64,000 nt of DNA. It comes from Candidatus Methanoperedens nitratireducens (GTDB taxonomy: Archaea > Halobacteriota > Methanosarcinia > Methanosarcinales > Methanoperedenaceae). The notes beneath the pieces are model-generated. The model worked only from the letters and a program-made list of their open reading frames with translations. It searched no databases and had not been told where the DNA came from. Position 1 is the first letter of the stretch. Each line of letters begins with the position of its first letter. Location: NCBI GenBank assembly GCA_020724545.1, contig DYGR01000009.1:1-64000 (forward strand). The letters are read 5' to 3'. This document shows, one piece after another, positions 54,500 to 64,000 of this stretch. Both the position numbers and the translations under genes were made by a program.

Positions 54500-57102
54500 A
54501 TCCAGAAAAAACAACCCAGAGCATACTTAAAAAATTCGAAGTTCTGGATGAGTATGGAAAAAGGAAGATCGTATTCTGGTACGACAAGGACAGGACTGCT
54601 GATGCTGAAGGTCTTGAGTCCATTAAATCCGCACTCACTGAAAAAGGCATAAAAACACACATCCTGAACAACAACTTCTTTGAAACAAAAAAACTCCTTG
54701 AGCATGACGATACACAATCCAGTTATCTTATCTATTCCCCTGAAGCAGAACGAGACCCTAGATCAAACTGGCTGCTAGACATACAGCTCTATTCATCCAG
54801 ATTCGAGAACAGCAAGATCTCGGATATTAAAAGTGAGCTTGGCATGGAAGATTACTACCTCGATAAATTCCTGGAAAAAAATTCTAAATTCTTTGAAAAC
54901 AAAAAGAGAGTTTCGGCTTTCAAGCAGTTCTACCAGAGCGATTGGAAAGAAGAGAAATTTGTATCAGGGATGCTTGCGGTACTTTCAGGCTCCTCGACTA
55001 TCGACCAGAAAGAGATAGTTAGAAAACTGTTAATGAGTTCAATTATAGAAAAAGAAAACAAAATCTTGGATGACATTGAAAGATTCGGGCTTGTAGATGA
55101 ATTCTGGAACATGATAAAAAGCCGTTTTGGGTTTTCATCCGAGCATCCAACCTTGAAGAAACTGTTCCTGAGTTTCATCATAACCCACATCGTCAGAAAT
55201 ACAAAAGTCGTTCTGAAATCCTATGAGCAATACATCAACAGACAGAGCAACGAATGTGAGATCTTCATACGAGGATGGATGGACCATTCAAATGACTCCA
55301 GGAAATTTGATGATTACTGCCACCAATTGCTCTCTGAGGACAAATATAAACTCGAAAAGAGCCTGACATCACTGTTGAACAAACATGAAGTAGAGGATTA
55401 TTTTGAAGCCGAGTCTGTCGACATTTTCGACAAGAATATCATTCGCAATATAGTCACGAAACTTAACGGCGGCAGCGATAATTTCGAGAAATATCTTGAA
55501 TGGATCGATAAGAGGAAAACCAAACACTGGTATCAGGTATACGGGGACATCTACTGTGCCCTTGAAAATGCCATTAAGCTCCAGCAGCTCTCAAAGGAGC
55601 TTGAACAGGAAGGCATCAATGAACAGAGCCTGAATGAACTCTTTAAAGGCTATACTAACCGCTACTATCTTATCGATTATTATTACCGCAAGTTCTATTA
55701 CCATTTCGACAGGGACAGTGAGAAGGAGATACTTAAGAAAGACACCAAGGAGAGGGTTGAAAATCTGTATAACAGGATGCTTGACAGGCTTCTCACACGG
55801 TGGAGCGACCTGATAGGAAGAGAGCTTAAAACCACATGGAATATTGAACTAATCGATAATCAGAGTAAGTTCTACAACATCTATGTTGATAACATTATCA
55901 GAAAGAATGACAGAGATAAGGTTGCTATCATCATCTCAGATGGATTGCGATATGAGAACGCAGTCGAATTGAAAGATGTGCTTAATAAAAGCACCAAAGG
56001 CACGATAGAACTAAAAGCTATGGCTGGCTCACTCCCATCGTACACAAAACTTGGAATGGCAAGTCTCCTGCCGAACAATAAGCTCGAGTTCAGGAACAAT
56101 AGCATCTTCGTAGATGGGATTGACTCAAATGGCACCGAAAATAGGGAACAAATTCTATCAAAATTCTATCCCGATTCTGTAGCATTCAAGCTCGATGAAC
56201 TCATGGAGTTAAAAACAGATGATGCAAGAGATAAGATCAAAGGTAAAAGGGTGATTTACATCTATCATAACAGGATAGACGATACGGGAGATAAATTATC
56301 ATCTGAACACAAGGTCTTTGATGCAGTGGAATCCACTATCCAGGATATTGACAAGATGGTAAACCGTCTGGGTAGATCGCTCAATGTAACAAAGGTAATA
56401 GTCACATCTGACCACGGTTTCATCTATAAGAGAGAACACCTCGAAAATGTAGATAAGCGTAAGACACAGGATTTTGACAGAAGCAAGATAATCGAATTCA
56501 ACAAACGATTCATTATAAGCGAACAGGATCTGACTTTGTTGAACACACACAAGTTTAGTATGGCTCCAATAGTCGACTCTGACAAGCAGATGAATCTATA
56601 CGTCCCCCAGGCAGACCTGCGCTTCAAATCCCAGGGCGGAGGAGTGAATTATGTCCACGGCGGCGCGTCATTGCAAGAGATCGTGATACCAGTGCTGATC
56701 TACAATCACAACCGCTATGATTCGGACCTTGATAGAAAGGAGATAGAATACGGAAAAGTGGAGATCATGGTTATAGATTCCCACAAAAAGATAACCAGCA
56801 GCCCATTTAAGGTAAGATTACTACAAACAGGAAAAGTGACGGATAAACGTCAGCCGCTAAGCTGCAGGATCGCTTTATGGGACAGTGATGGGCGAAGGGT
56901 CAGCGATGAAAAACTGGTCATTGCAGACAGCACATCAGATGAACCAGAGGAAAGAATCAAGGAGATCAAATTGACCCTGAGCAGCGATATCAAGAACAAA
57001 ACCTACAATCTAAAAGCGATTGATGATGATCCAAATGCATTACAAAATGAGATATTTGAGATTCCTATTGAAGTGGATATTCTGATAACAGATGATTTCT
57101 AA
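54493..57102 (+). CDS. pglZ: BREX-1 phosphatase-like protein PglZ (type A)
   Basis: 869 residues, full length. N-terminal [17 protein letters not shown] is typical for PglZ-A. The alkaline-phosphatase-like core carries [16 protein letters not shown] (near residue 480, metal-binding Asp), [18 protein letters not shown], and [14 protein letters not shown] (near 638, Asp-His). [16 protein letters not shown] is the other conserved end of the core. PglZ is essential for BREX and may act on nucleotides or nucleic acids. Intact, unlike pglX and brxC. Confidence 0.93.
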   Translation: MLNPEKTTQSILKKFEVLDEYGKRKIVFWYDKDRTADAEGLESIKSALTEKGIKTHILNNNFFETKKLLEHDDTQSSYLIYSPEAERDPRSNWLLDIQLYSSRFENSKISDIKSELGMEDYYLDKFLEKNSKFFENKKRVSAFKQFYQSDWKEEKFVSGMLAVLSGSSTIDQKEIVRKLLMSSIIEKENKILDDIERFGLVDEFWNMIKSRFGFSSEHPTLKKLFLSFIITHIVRNTKVVLKSYEQYINRQSNECEIFIRGWMDHSNDSRKFDDYCHQLLSEDKYKLEKSLTSLLNKHEVEDYFEAESVDIFDKNIIRNIVTKLNGGSDNFEKYLEWIDKRKTKHWYQVYGDIYCALENAIKLQQLSKELEQEGINEQSLNELFKGYTNRYYLIDYYYRKFYYHFDRDSEKEILKKDTKERVENLYNRMLDRLLTRWSDLIGRELKTTWNIELIDNQSKFYNIYVDNIIRKNDRDKVAIIISDGLRYENAVELKDVLNKSTKGTIELKAMAGSLPSYTKLGMASLLPNNKLEFRNNSIFVDGIDSNGTENREQILSKFYPDSVAFKLDELMELKTDDARDKIKGKRVIYIYHNRIDDTGDKLSSEHKVFDAVESTIQDIDKMVNRLGRSLNVTKVIVTSDHGFIYKREHLENVDKRKTQDFDRSKIIEFNKRFIISEQDLTLLNTHKFSMAPIVDSDKQMNLYVPQADLRFKSQGGGVNYVHGGASLQEIVIPVLIYNHNRYDSDLDRKEIEYGKVEIMVIDSHKKITSSPFKVRLLQTGKVTDKRQPLSCRIALWDSDGRRVSDEKLVIADSTSDEPEERIKEIKLTLSSDIKNKTYNLKAIDDDPNALQNEIFEIPIEVDILITDDF

Positions 57103-57151
57103 TATATTCAGATATTCGGTATAGATAAAAATTGAAAAATAAACCAGGCAG

Positions 57152-59197
57152 ATGAAAATGGCAGACATAGATTCAGGCACCCAGATTGATAATAAACTAA
57201 ACACCTATTTTCCAGGAAAGGTAGTAAGAAAAGATCTCACCAAACTTATGAAGGTGGGTCACAACGTCCCAGTCTATGTATTGGAATACCTCTTAGGATC
57301 TAACTGTGCTACGGATGATGAAGACCTTATACAGGAAGGTGTCAAGAAAGTAAAAAAGATTTTGTCAGAGAACTACGTGCGCCCTGATGAAGCTGAATTG
57401 ATCAAATCAAAAATACGAGAGACTGGATACTACACAATAATAGACAAAATTACAGTCCGACTTAATGAAAAACGGGATGTCTACGAAGCATTGTTCTCCA
57501 ATCTTGGAATCATGAATGTGGAAGTTGAACCGGATTATGTTAAAAAGTATGATAAGTTGCTTGGCGGTGGTATCTGGTGCATCATCAAAATGGAATACTC
57601 AACTGAATCTTCTTTTTCCCCATTTGTGATATCCAGCTTAAAACCTATACAGATACCTAATGTGAACATAAATGAGTTTATAGAACAGAGGAAAAATTTC
57701 ACAAAAGATGAATGGATCGATGTCCTTATAAGAACCATTGGAATGGAACCAACACAACTGGAATATCAGGTTAAATGGCATTTACTGGAACGTCTTGTGC
57801 CTCTTGTTGAAAACAATTATAACATGTGTGAACTCGGACCGAGAAGCACTGGAAAATCTCATGTTTACAAAGAAATATCCCCCAATTCAATATTGATATC
57901 TGGCGGACAAACTACAGTAGCAAATCTATTCTATAACATGAGTACAAGACAGGTGGGACTCGTAGGGCTGTGGGATGTTGTCGCATTCGATGAGGTTGCA
58001 GGGATAAGATTCAAAGATAAGGACGGGATACAGATACTCAAAGATTACATGGCATCTGGTTCCTTTGCCAGGGGAAAAGACCAGATAAATGCGAATGCAT
58101 CCGTTGTATTCGTGGGTAATATTAATCAGAGCATATCATCATTACTCAAAACATTCCATCTTTTTGCACCATTTCCGGAAGCCATGAACACTGATAGTGC
58201 ATTTTTTGACAGAATCCACTATTACTTACCAGGGTGGGAAGTCCCGAAGTTCAGGCCGGAACACTTCACTGATAGATATGGCTTTATAGTGGATTATTTT
58301 GCTGAGTTCTTAAGAGAAATGAGAAAAAGGTCATTTAGTGACAATATTTTCAATTACTTCAAGCTTGGAAATAATCTGAACCAGAGAGATGTCATTGCAG
58401 TGAAAAAAACATATTCTGGTCTAATGAAACTCATATACCCTGATGAGAACATATCCAAAGAGGAGGCACAAGAGATACTTGAGTATGCATTGGCAGGCAG
58501 AAGAAGGGTAAAGGAGCAATTAAAGAAAATCGGTGGGATCGAATTTTTCGATATCAATTTCTCTTATATCGACAATGAGGATTTGTCAGAACATTTCGTA
58601 ACTGTCCCGGAAAGCGGTGGGAACAAGATCATTCCTGTTGGGATGACGAAACCAGGACAGGTTTATGCAGTATCTGGAGCAGCTTCGAGCAAGATTGGTG
58701 TGTACAAAATAGAGTTACAAGTTGTATCAGGTTCCGGGAAATATGAAAAATCAGGTCTTGGTTCAAGTCCAAAAGCTAAAGAAGCTATTCAAACTGCATT
58801 TAACTATTTCAAAGCAAATGCAAAATCAGTCAGTCAAGGTATGTCAACAAAAGAAAAAGATTACCACTTACATGTGCAAGATCTGACAGGCGTGGGAATG
58901 TCTGATTATCTTGCCTTAGCAGCTTTCCTTAGTCTGTGTTCGGGTGCTTTAGAAAAGCCAATACAAGAACAAACCGCAATACTGGGTACAATTACTATAG
59001 GTGGATCTATCAGCAATATTGAAAACTTATCAGATCTCTTACAGGTTTGTTTGGACGCAGGAGCGAAAAAGGTTCTAATTCCAATATCAGCGGCTTCAAA
59101 AATATCAACTGTGCCACCGGATTTATTTAGCAAATTCCAGATATCTTTTTATGAGGATCCGATTGATGCTGTGTATAAGTCGCTGGCGTTGAACTGA
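57152..59197 (+). CDS. brxL: BREX-1 Lon-like ATPase BrxL
   Basis: 681 residues, full length. Opens LNTYFPGKVVRKDLTKLMK, as BrxL does. AAA+ part: GPRSTGKSHVYKEIS (Walker A, near residue 229), VVAFDEVAGIRF (Walker B, near 275), FVGNINQ (sensor). C-terminal Lon-like domain with LTGVGMSDYLALAAFLSLCS and DAGAKKVLIPISAAS, the expected Ser and Lys positions. BrxL forms hexamers on DNA. It follows pglZ by 49 bases. The last core BREX gene of the locus. Confidence 0.93.
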   Translation: MKMADIDSGTQIDNKLNTYFPGKVVRKDLTKLMKVGHNVPVYVLEYLLGSNCATDDEDLIQEGVKKVKKILSENYVRPDEAELIKSKIRETGYYTIIDKITVRLNEKRDVYEALFSNLGIMNVEVEPDYVKKYDKLLGGGIWCIIKMEYSTESSFSPFVISSLKPIQIPNVNINEFIEQRKNFTKDEWIDVLIRTIGMEPTQLEYQVKWHLLERLVPLVENNYNMCELGPRSTGKSHVYKEISPNSILISGGQTTVANLFYNMSTRQVGLVGLWDVVAFDEVAGIRFKDKDGIQILKDYMASGSFARGKDQINANASVVFVGNINQSISSLLKTFHLFAPFPEAMNTDSAFFDRIHYYLPGWEVPKFRPEHFTDRYGFIVDYFAEFLREMRKRSFSDNIFNYFKLGNNLNQRDVIAVKKTYSGLMKLIYPDENISKEEAQEILEYALAGRRRVKEQLKKIGGIEFFDINFSYIDNEDLSEHFVTVPESGGNKIIPVGMTKPGQVYAVSGAASSKIGVYKIELQVVSGSGKYEKSGLGSSPKAKEAIQTAFNYFKANAKSVSQGMSTKEKDYHLHVQDLTGVGMSDYLALAAFLSLCSGALEKPIQEQTAILGTITIGGSISNIENLSDLLQVCLDAGAKKVLIPISAASKISTVPPDLFSKFQISFYEDPIDAVYKSLALN

Positions 59198-59417
59198 GCA
59201 TTTTAAGTGTTAGATTGTCAGAAATTGATGATCGGTATTGAAATCTTTCGAAAAGTGGTCGAAGTGTCGTAAGAAAAACTAATGAAAAGTAATCCAGTAG
59301 AAAAATCGATTCTTTATAGCAAGCATGATATAGAAATAACACTAAAATAACTTAGTAAAATTAATATATTATTAATCTGTATCTAGCGATAATTTAGCCT
59401 ATATATTTCGATAAGAT

Positions 59418-62400
59418 ATGAATAATAAATTATCAAATACTAAAATTGAACAACAGTTGCAAGGTGCCAGACAAAATTTATTAGACCTTACAATGCGTAA
59501 CCGTCTTTTAAACTTCAAACCAACAAATGCAAAGACAATAAAAGTCATTGATGGGATTCCAGGCGATATATATGATATTCTGGTCTTTCAAGAAAAGAAA
59601 ATGGAATTCTCTCCCATTAATAAAAGGAAAATTCCTCAATCTAATGCTGGGGAAGCCGACCCAAATAACCGTTTTCTTCAAACATCATTAGAAACCGATG
59701 ATCTTAAAAAGTATCTTTTCAAGATAAACTACCAGACACAATCTGTTCTAGAAGAACAAGGATATACTATTCTTTATTTGGCATTGGGTTTCCTGGAGTG
59801 GACTGAGAACCAAAACTCTATTGAATCCAGACTAGCTCCATTGATCCTTATTCCCGTCGAATTAGAACGTACCAAGATCGATATGTCTTTCAAGGTAGTT
59901 TGGACAGGAGAAGACATTTTCACTAATATCTCAATTCAAGCAAAACTTCTTGAACAAAATATCTCGTTACCCGATTTTGAGATGCCAGAAATTAAATCGG
60001 ATATTGATGAATATTTCAAACGCGTAGCTAAAGCCATATCTAATATGGCAAAATGGCAGGTTTTGCCCGATATTCACTTAGGTTTTTTCAGTTTTACGAA
60101 ATTTGTAATGTACAAAGACCTCGATTTGAAATCTTGGCCAGAAGGAAAATCTCCTGCTACCCATCCACTGATAACAGCTATATTTGATCCATCATCGGCT
60201 AAACAATCTATTTCAGAATTTTCAGAGAATCAAGTAGACGAGAAACTTAATGCGCGGGATCTCTATCATATAATGGATGCGGATCCTTCTCAAATCGCAG
60301 TAATCGAAGACGTTAAAACTGGGAGAAATCTGGTAGTGGAGGGACCACCAGGTACTGGGAAGTCACAGACTATTACAAACATCATTGCTGAACTTCTTGC
60401 AGCTAAAAAAACGGTACTATTTGTAAGTGAAAAAATGGCAGCCCTTGAAGTCGTGAAGAGCCGTCTTGATCAGGTGGGTCTTGGAGATTTCTGCCTTGAA
60501 CTACATAGTCGAAAATCAAATAAAAAAGGTGTTCTTGAAGAACTTCGAAGAACAATAGAGAGATCCCCGCCAAAATCGATATCTATAGAAAATGAATTCG
60601 ATAAATTGGATTCTCATAAGTCTGAGTTAAATAATTACGCTAAGGCATTACGAGAGCCCTTAGGAGAGATAGGTAAATCTCCGTTTATGCTATTCTGTAT
60701 TAAGGAGAGGATGTTGCGCCATTTTGAAAGGGCCAGGAAACCTATGCCACAAATTAAATTCTCAAATGTAGATAAATTCCAGCAAAAAGAATGGACTAAT
60801 GCAATATCGACGCTCTCGGATCTAGCAGAAATATTACCTGCGGTAAAACCTATAGGGAAGAATCCCTGGAAAGGATGCGAACCCTCAATGGTGCTGCCAC
60901 CTGATGAACGGGAAATTGAAATACTGATTAACGAGTGCAAAAATTCTGTAATTGAACTTGAAATGGCAATTGATAAGCTAGTGGAAGCATGTGAAATGCA
61001 ACGACCCGCTACCTTAAAAGAGGTGCTAAATGCTATCTCGGCAGCAGAAGTCATAGCTATATCAAAGCCAATCGATAGAGATGTTCTAAGAAACCCGGAG
61101 TGGAATGAAATAAGTGAGACGACAAAAACACTAATTCAAAAAGTTGAGGAATTTCAGAGACAACTTCCTATGATAAATTCCAAATTCAAAACGCTTGCTT
61201 TTGAAAAAGATATAGATTCTCTTCTTAAAGAATATAAAGAACTTTCAGCCAAGTTTTTCATTATTAGAATTTTAAACAATAGATACCGTCCTTTAAAACA
61301 TGAGATTTCCTCCATTTACAAGAATTTCCCACCTAAAGATTCAAAGGAAATTATTTTTGATCTAACAACATTAGTAGTTTTTAAACAACTAAGGGAAGAG
61401 ATTCAGAAGGCTAATCAAAAAGGTCGATCACTTTTCGGCTCACACTGGCGAGGAGCAGATAGCGATCCTCAGATAATGTATTCTTTTTCAAAATGGATTG
61501 TTTCTTTCAGGCAACAGTTACTGAATAAAGTGTTCAATGAAAAAATTGTAGATAGAATAAGTACTGGCATATCGAAGGAACAAATAGAAACTGCAGCGGA
61601 GAATGTTGATAAAGCCTCAAAGCGTTTTGTAGAAAAACGTGACCTTTTGGCAAATCGATTAGGAGTAAATTATGAAGCGATTTTTGGAGGACACGCTGAG
61701 GATATTTTACTAAAGAATTATACCTCACGTTTGGAATTATGGAAAGATGGACTCTGTAAACTTCAACGATGGGCACAATTTTCTAATGTTCGAAAAACCT
61801 GCCTCAATACTATTGCCTATCCTATCGTTGAGGCAATAGATTCAGATCTTCTTGAATCAGAAGACATTATTCCCTGCTTTGAGGGAAACTTTGCGGATGA
61901 ACTACTAAGGTGCGCTTTTGTTGAACGACCAGTCTTGGCAAATTTTGTCGGAGACCTACATGAGAAAAAAATCAAGAATTTTATGGATCTTGATCGTGAA
62001 TTAATTACTCAGAATAGACAAAGACTTGCATATATTCTTTATCAGAACCAACCGCGTCTTTCGGGCGGAGCTTCACGAAATTCAGAAGCTGGAATACTTC
62101 TGAGTGAATTTAGCCGCAAGCGTAGACATATGCCTATTCGTAAACTTATGTCTCTTGCTGGTGGATTGATTCAAAAAATCAAACCATGTTTTATGATGAG
62201 TCCACTTTCAATAGCTCAGTTTCTTGACCCAAAGACAGCTCGTTTCGATGTGATTGTTTTTGATGAAGCAAGCCAAGTCAAACCAGAAGATGCACTTGGT
62301 GCGCTTTTACGCGGGAGTCAAGCAGTTGTAATTGGAGATACACGTCAATTGCCTCCTACAAATTTCTTTGATCATATCATAGAATCAGATGAGAGCGAGG

Positions 62401-64000
62401 GTCCAGAAATAATTGCTCCAGTTTCAGATATTGAAAGCATTCTTCATTTGTGCAAAATTAGTTTCCCATCAAAGACTTTGCGCTGGCATTATCGAAGCAA
62501 ACATGAGTCTCTGATTGCCGTATCTAATCAAGAATTCTATGATAATCGACTGGTTATCTACCCGTCGCCAATTAATAATGTTGAACATCTGGGTTTGAAA
62601 TTCATCCACTCACCCGCTACAGTTTACGATCGCGGCAAGAGTTCCGTGAACCGAATGGAAGCCAGAATTGTCGCAAAAGCAGCATTAGAACATTATCAAA
62701 AATACCCAGGTAAAAGCCTTGGTATTGGGACATTCAACATTAAGCAACAACAGGCGATTTTAGAAGAGGTAGAACAGCAAATAAGAGAGCATCCCGATAT
62801 GGAGGAATTTTTTAAGGCGAATCAGAATGAGCACTTCTTCGTAAAGAACTTAGAAACCATACAGGGTGATGAGCGTGATGTAATCTTTCTTAGTATAGGA
62901 TTTGGATTCGATGAATTAAAGCGCCTTACCCACAATTTTGGACCTCTAAACCAAGATGGTGGTGAGAGGCGTTTAAATGTCTTGATATCTCGCGCCCGAG
63001 AAAGATGTGTTGTTTTTTCGAATTTCAAGGCGGGAGACCTATCGATTGACGCGAACTCATCATTTGGCCTGAGAGCTTTGAAAGTATTTCTTGACTATGC
63101 TGAAAATAGAAAATTGCACACTATCGAATCAAAAGGTGAAGATACAGACTCACCATTTGAAGATTCTGTTTATGAGTTTCTTAGAGACCATGGTTATGAC
63201 GTCCGCAAGCAGGTGGGTTGTGGCGGTTACAGAGTAGATCTAGCAATTGTTTCCGATAAATCCCCAGGTCGTTATATATTAGGTATCGAATGTGATGGTG
63301 CTAAATATCATTCTTCTCCAGTTGCAAGAGATAGAGATAGGCTTCGCCAACAAATCCTGGAAGGATTAGAGTGGAATCTTTATCGAGTATGGTCAACCGA
63401 TTGGTACCGGAACCGCGCAGATACAAGTCGTAGATTGCTAGAGGCGGTTGAAAACGCTAAAAAATTGGGAAATAAATCTCCAGAGGTTATTCAAAGGCAA
63501 GCTCCACTTGTAAAAGAGATTCAAAAGGAGATTAAACGCGAAGAAAGCCTGGGAAAAAATACCCCGGATAACACTCTTGATGATATTGTTCCTTATTATG
63601 AAATGTGTACATCTCTTGAGATCAACACACAAATTGCGTTAGATGAAATACCTGTAGATCAACTTGCGAAGGCATTTATTAAGGTCGTAGATTTTGAAGG
63701 ACCTGTTCATTTTGATGAGGTTGTTCGACGAATTCGTTCTCATCGTGGTTTAAAGCGAACAGGTACTAAAATTCATGATGCCATTAGCAGAGCTGCAGCA
63801 TTTGCTGAACGTAAGAAAGCTGTTATTCGACGTGGTAATTTCTATTGGTCAACCAGTAATCAGGTTATCAAGGTGCGCCACCGTAGCGGTGATTCACCTG
63901 CTAAGATAGAGTTAATATGTGATGAAGAGATCGCAGAGACAATAAACTTAGTTCTAAAGCATCAGTTCGCTACTATGCAAGATGACTTAATTGTTAAATC
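59418..64000 (+). CDS. DUF4011 superfamily 1 helicase with Vsr-like nuclease and DUF3320 domains (3' partial)
   Basis: Open for 1527 codons to the right edge of the window. Domains in order: DUF4011 region (ARQNLLDLTMRNRLLNFKP, residues 1-290), Walker A VEGPPGTGKSQTITNII (near 307), VIVFDEASQVKPEDA (near 947), WHYRSKHESLIAVSNQEFY, the ISRARERC motif, a Vsr/MTES_1575-type nuclease (YRVDLAI, LGIECDGAKYHSS, LYRVWSTDWYRN; about 1255-1330) and DUF3320 (DFEGPVHFDEVVRRIRSH; about 1395-1450). COG1112 group, which also includes the helicase of Mokosh defence systems. Probably the last gene of the BREX-linked island. The gap 59198-59417 before it is AT-rich with no gene. Confidence 0.88.
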   Translation, partial: MNNKLSNTKIEQQLQGARQNLLDLTMRNRLLNFKPTNAKTIKVIDGIPGDIYDILVFQEKKMEFSPINKRKIPQSNAGEADPNNRFLQTSLETDDLKKYLFKINYQTQSVLEEQGYTILYLALGFLEWTENQNSIESRLAPLILIPVELERTKIDMSFKVVWTGEDIFTNISIQAKLLEQNISLPDFEMPEIKSDIDEYFKRVAKAISNMAKWQVLPDIHLGFFSFTKFVMYKDLDLKSWPEGKSPATHPLITAIFDPSSAKQSISEFSENQVDEKLNARDLYHIMDADPSQIAVIEDVKTGRNLVVEGPPGTGKSQTITNIIAELLAAKKTVLFVSEKMAALEVVKSRLDQVGLGDFCLELHSRKSNKKGVLEELRRTIERSPPKSISIENEFDKLDSHKSELNNYAKALREPLGEIGKSPFMLFCIKERMLRHFERARKPMPQIKFSNVDKFQQKEWTNAISTLSDLAEILPAVKPIGKNPWKGCEPSMVLPPDEREIEILINECKNSVIELEMAIDKLVEACEMQRPATLKEVLNAISAAEVIAISKPIDRDVLRNPEWNEISETTKTLIQKVEEFQRQLPMINSKFKTLAFEKDIDSLLKEYKELSAKFFIIRILNNRYRPLKHEISSIYKNFPPKDSKEIIFDLTTLVVFKQLREEIQKANQKGRSLFGSHWRGADSDPQIMYSFSKWIVSFRQQLLNKVFNEKIVDRISTGISKEQIETAAENVDKASKRFVEKRDLLANRLGVNYEAIFGGHAEDILLKNYTSRLELWKDGLCKLQRWAQFSNVRKTCLNTIAYPIVEAIDSDLLESEDIIPCFEGNFADELLRCAFVERPVLANFVGDLHEKKIKNFMDLDRELITQNRQRLAYILYQNQPRLSGGASRNSEAGILLSEFSRKRRHMPIRKLMSLAGGLIQKIKPCFMMSPLSIAQFLDPKTARFDVIVFDEASQVKPEDALGALLRGSQAVVIGDTRQLPPTNFFDHIIESDESEGPEIIAPVSDIESILHLCKISFPSKTLRWHYRSKHESLIAVSNQEFYDNRLVIYPSPINNVEHLGLKFIHSPATVYDRGKSSVNRMEARIVAKAALEHYQKYPGKSLGIGTFNIKQQQAILEEVEQQIREHPDMEEFFKANQNEHFFVKNLETIQGDERDVIFLSIGFGFDELKRLTHNFGPLNQDGGERRLNVLISRARERCVVFSNFKAGDLSIDANSSFGLRALKVFLDYAENRKLHTIESKGEDTDSPFEDSVYEFLRDHGYDVRKQVGCGGYRVDLAIVSDKSPGRYILGIECDGAKYHSSPVARDRDRLRQQILEGLEWNLYRVWSTDWYRNRADTSRRLLEAVENAKKLGNKSPEVIQRQAPLVKEIQKEIKREESLGKNTPDNTLDDIVPYYEMCTSLEINTQIALDEIPVDQLAKAFIKVVDFEGPVHFDEVVRRIRSHRGLKRTGTKIHDAISRAAAFAERKKAVIRRGNFYWSTSNQVIKVRHRSGDSPAKIELICDEEIAETINLVLKHQFATMQDDLIVK

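Overview
The window looks like chromosomal DNA of an archaeon of the methanogen/ANME-2 type (Methanosarcinales; a Methanoperedens-like ANME-2d organism is my best guess, from gene content alone). The archaeal signs are an S13-S4-S11-RpoD ribosomal operon, an RpoD that carries two [4Fe-4S] cysteine sets, an archaeal ATP-dependent DNA ligase, an archaeal Clp1-type kinase, AT-rich TATA-like promoters, one leaderless promoter, and GGTGA/GGAGG ribosome binding sites.

Layout. 0-6.9 kb: the end of a surface protein, an ABC ATPase, tyrA-aroE, then the ribosomal/RNA polymerase operon. 7-14.3 kb: tRNA-Leu(GAG), a small gene pair (one member frameshifted), a Clp1-like kinase, a huge membrane glycosyltransferase-like protein and a cupredoxin-like protein that has lost its copper ligands. 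14.4-18.6 kb (minus strand): moaA-moeA-fmdE-like-coaBC, which gives molybdopterin and coenzyme A synthesis. 18.6-36.7 kb: an arsenic respiration and resistance region with a divergent arsR/acr3 pair (clear operator), a complete arrABCD-type arsenate reductase operon, two consecutive sensor cassettes (binding protein, histidine kinase, response regulator), and a second molybdopterin oxidoreductase operon with the same gene order. Mo-cofactor genes next door would supply both reductases. The reductases are exported by Tat, pass through four-cluster ferredoxin subunits to NrfD-type membrane subunits, and have dedicated TorD-like chaperones.

36.8-42.8 kb: a repeat-rich cupredoxin-like protein, pyrB-pyrI, DNA ligase (probable CTG start) and a DEAD-box helicase. 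42.8-45.6 kb is a gene graveyard: small fragments on the minus strand, most without start codons. 46-64 kb is a defence island: a UvrD/AddA-like helicase-nuclease, then a BREX type 1 locus (brxB, pglZ, brxL intact) in which brxC and pglX have collapsed into a single 628-codon open frame through two large in-frame deletions, mixed with a DUF1016 nuclease, a probable chimeric AlbA_2 protein, a small DNA-binding protein and a CXC-type cysteine-rich protein. A very large DUF4011/COG1112 helicase with a Vsr-like nuclease domain follows and runs off the right edge.

The most noteworthy items are the eroded, chimeric BREX locus with all junctions in frame, the paired Arr-like operons around duplicated sensor cassettes whose response regulators end in an archaeal winged helix, and two cupredoxin-like proteins without copper ligands. 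No CRISPR array or intact transposase was seen.
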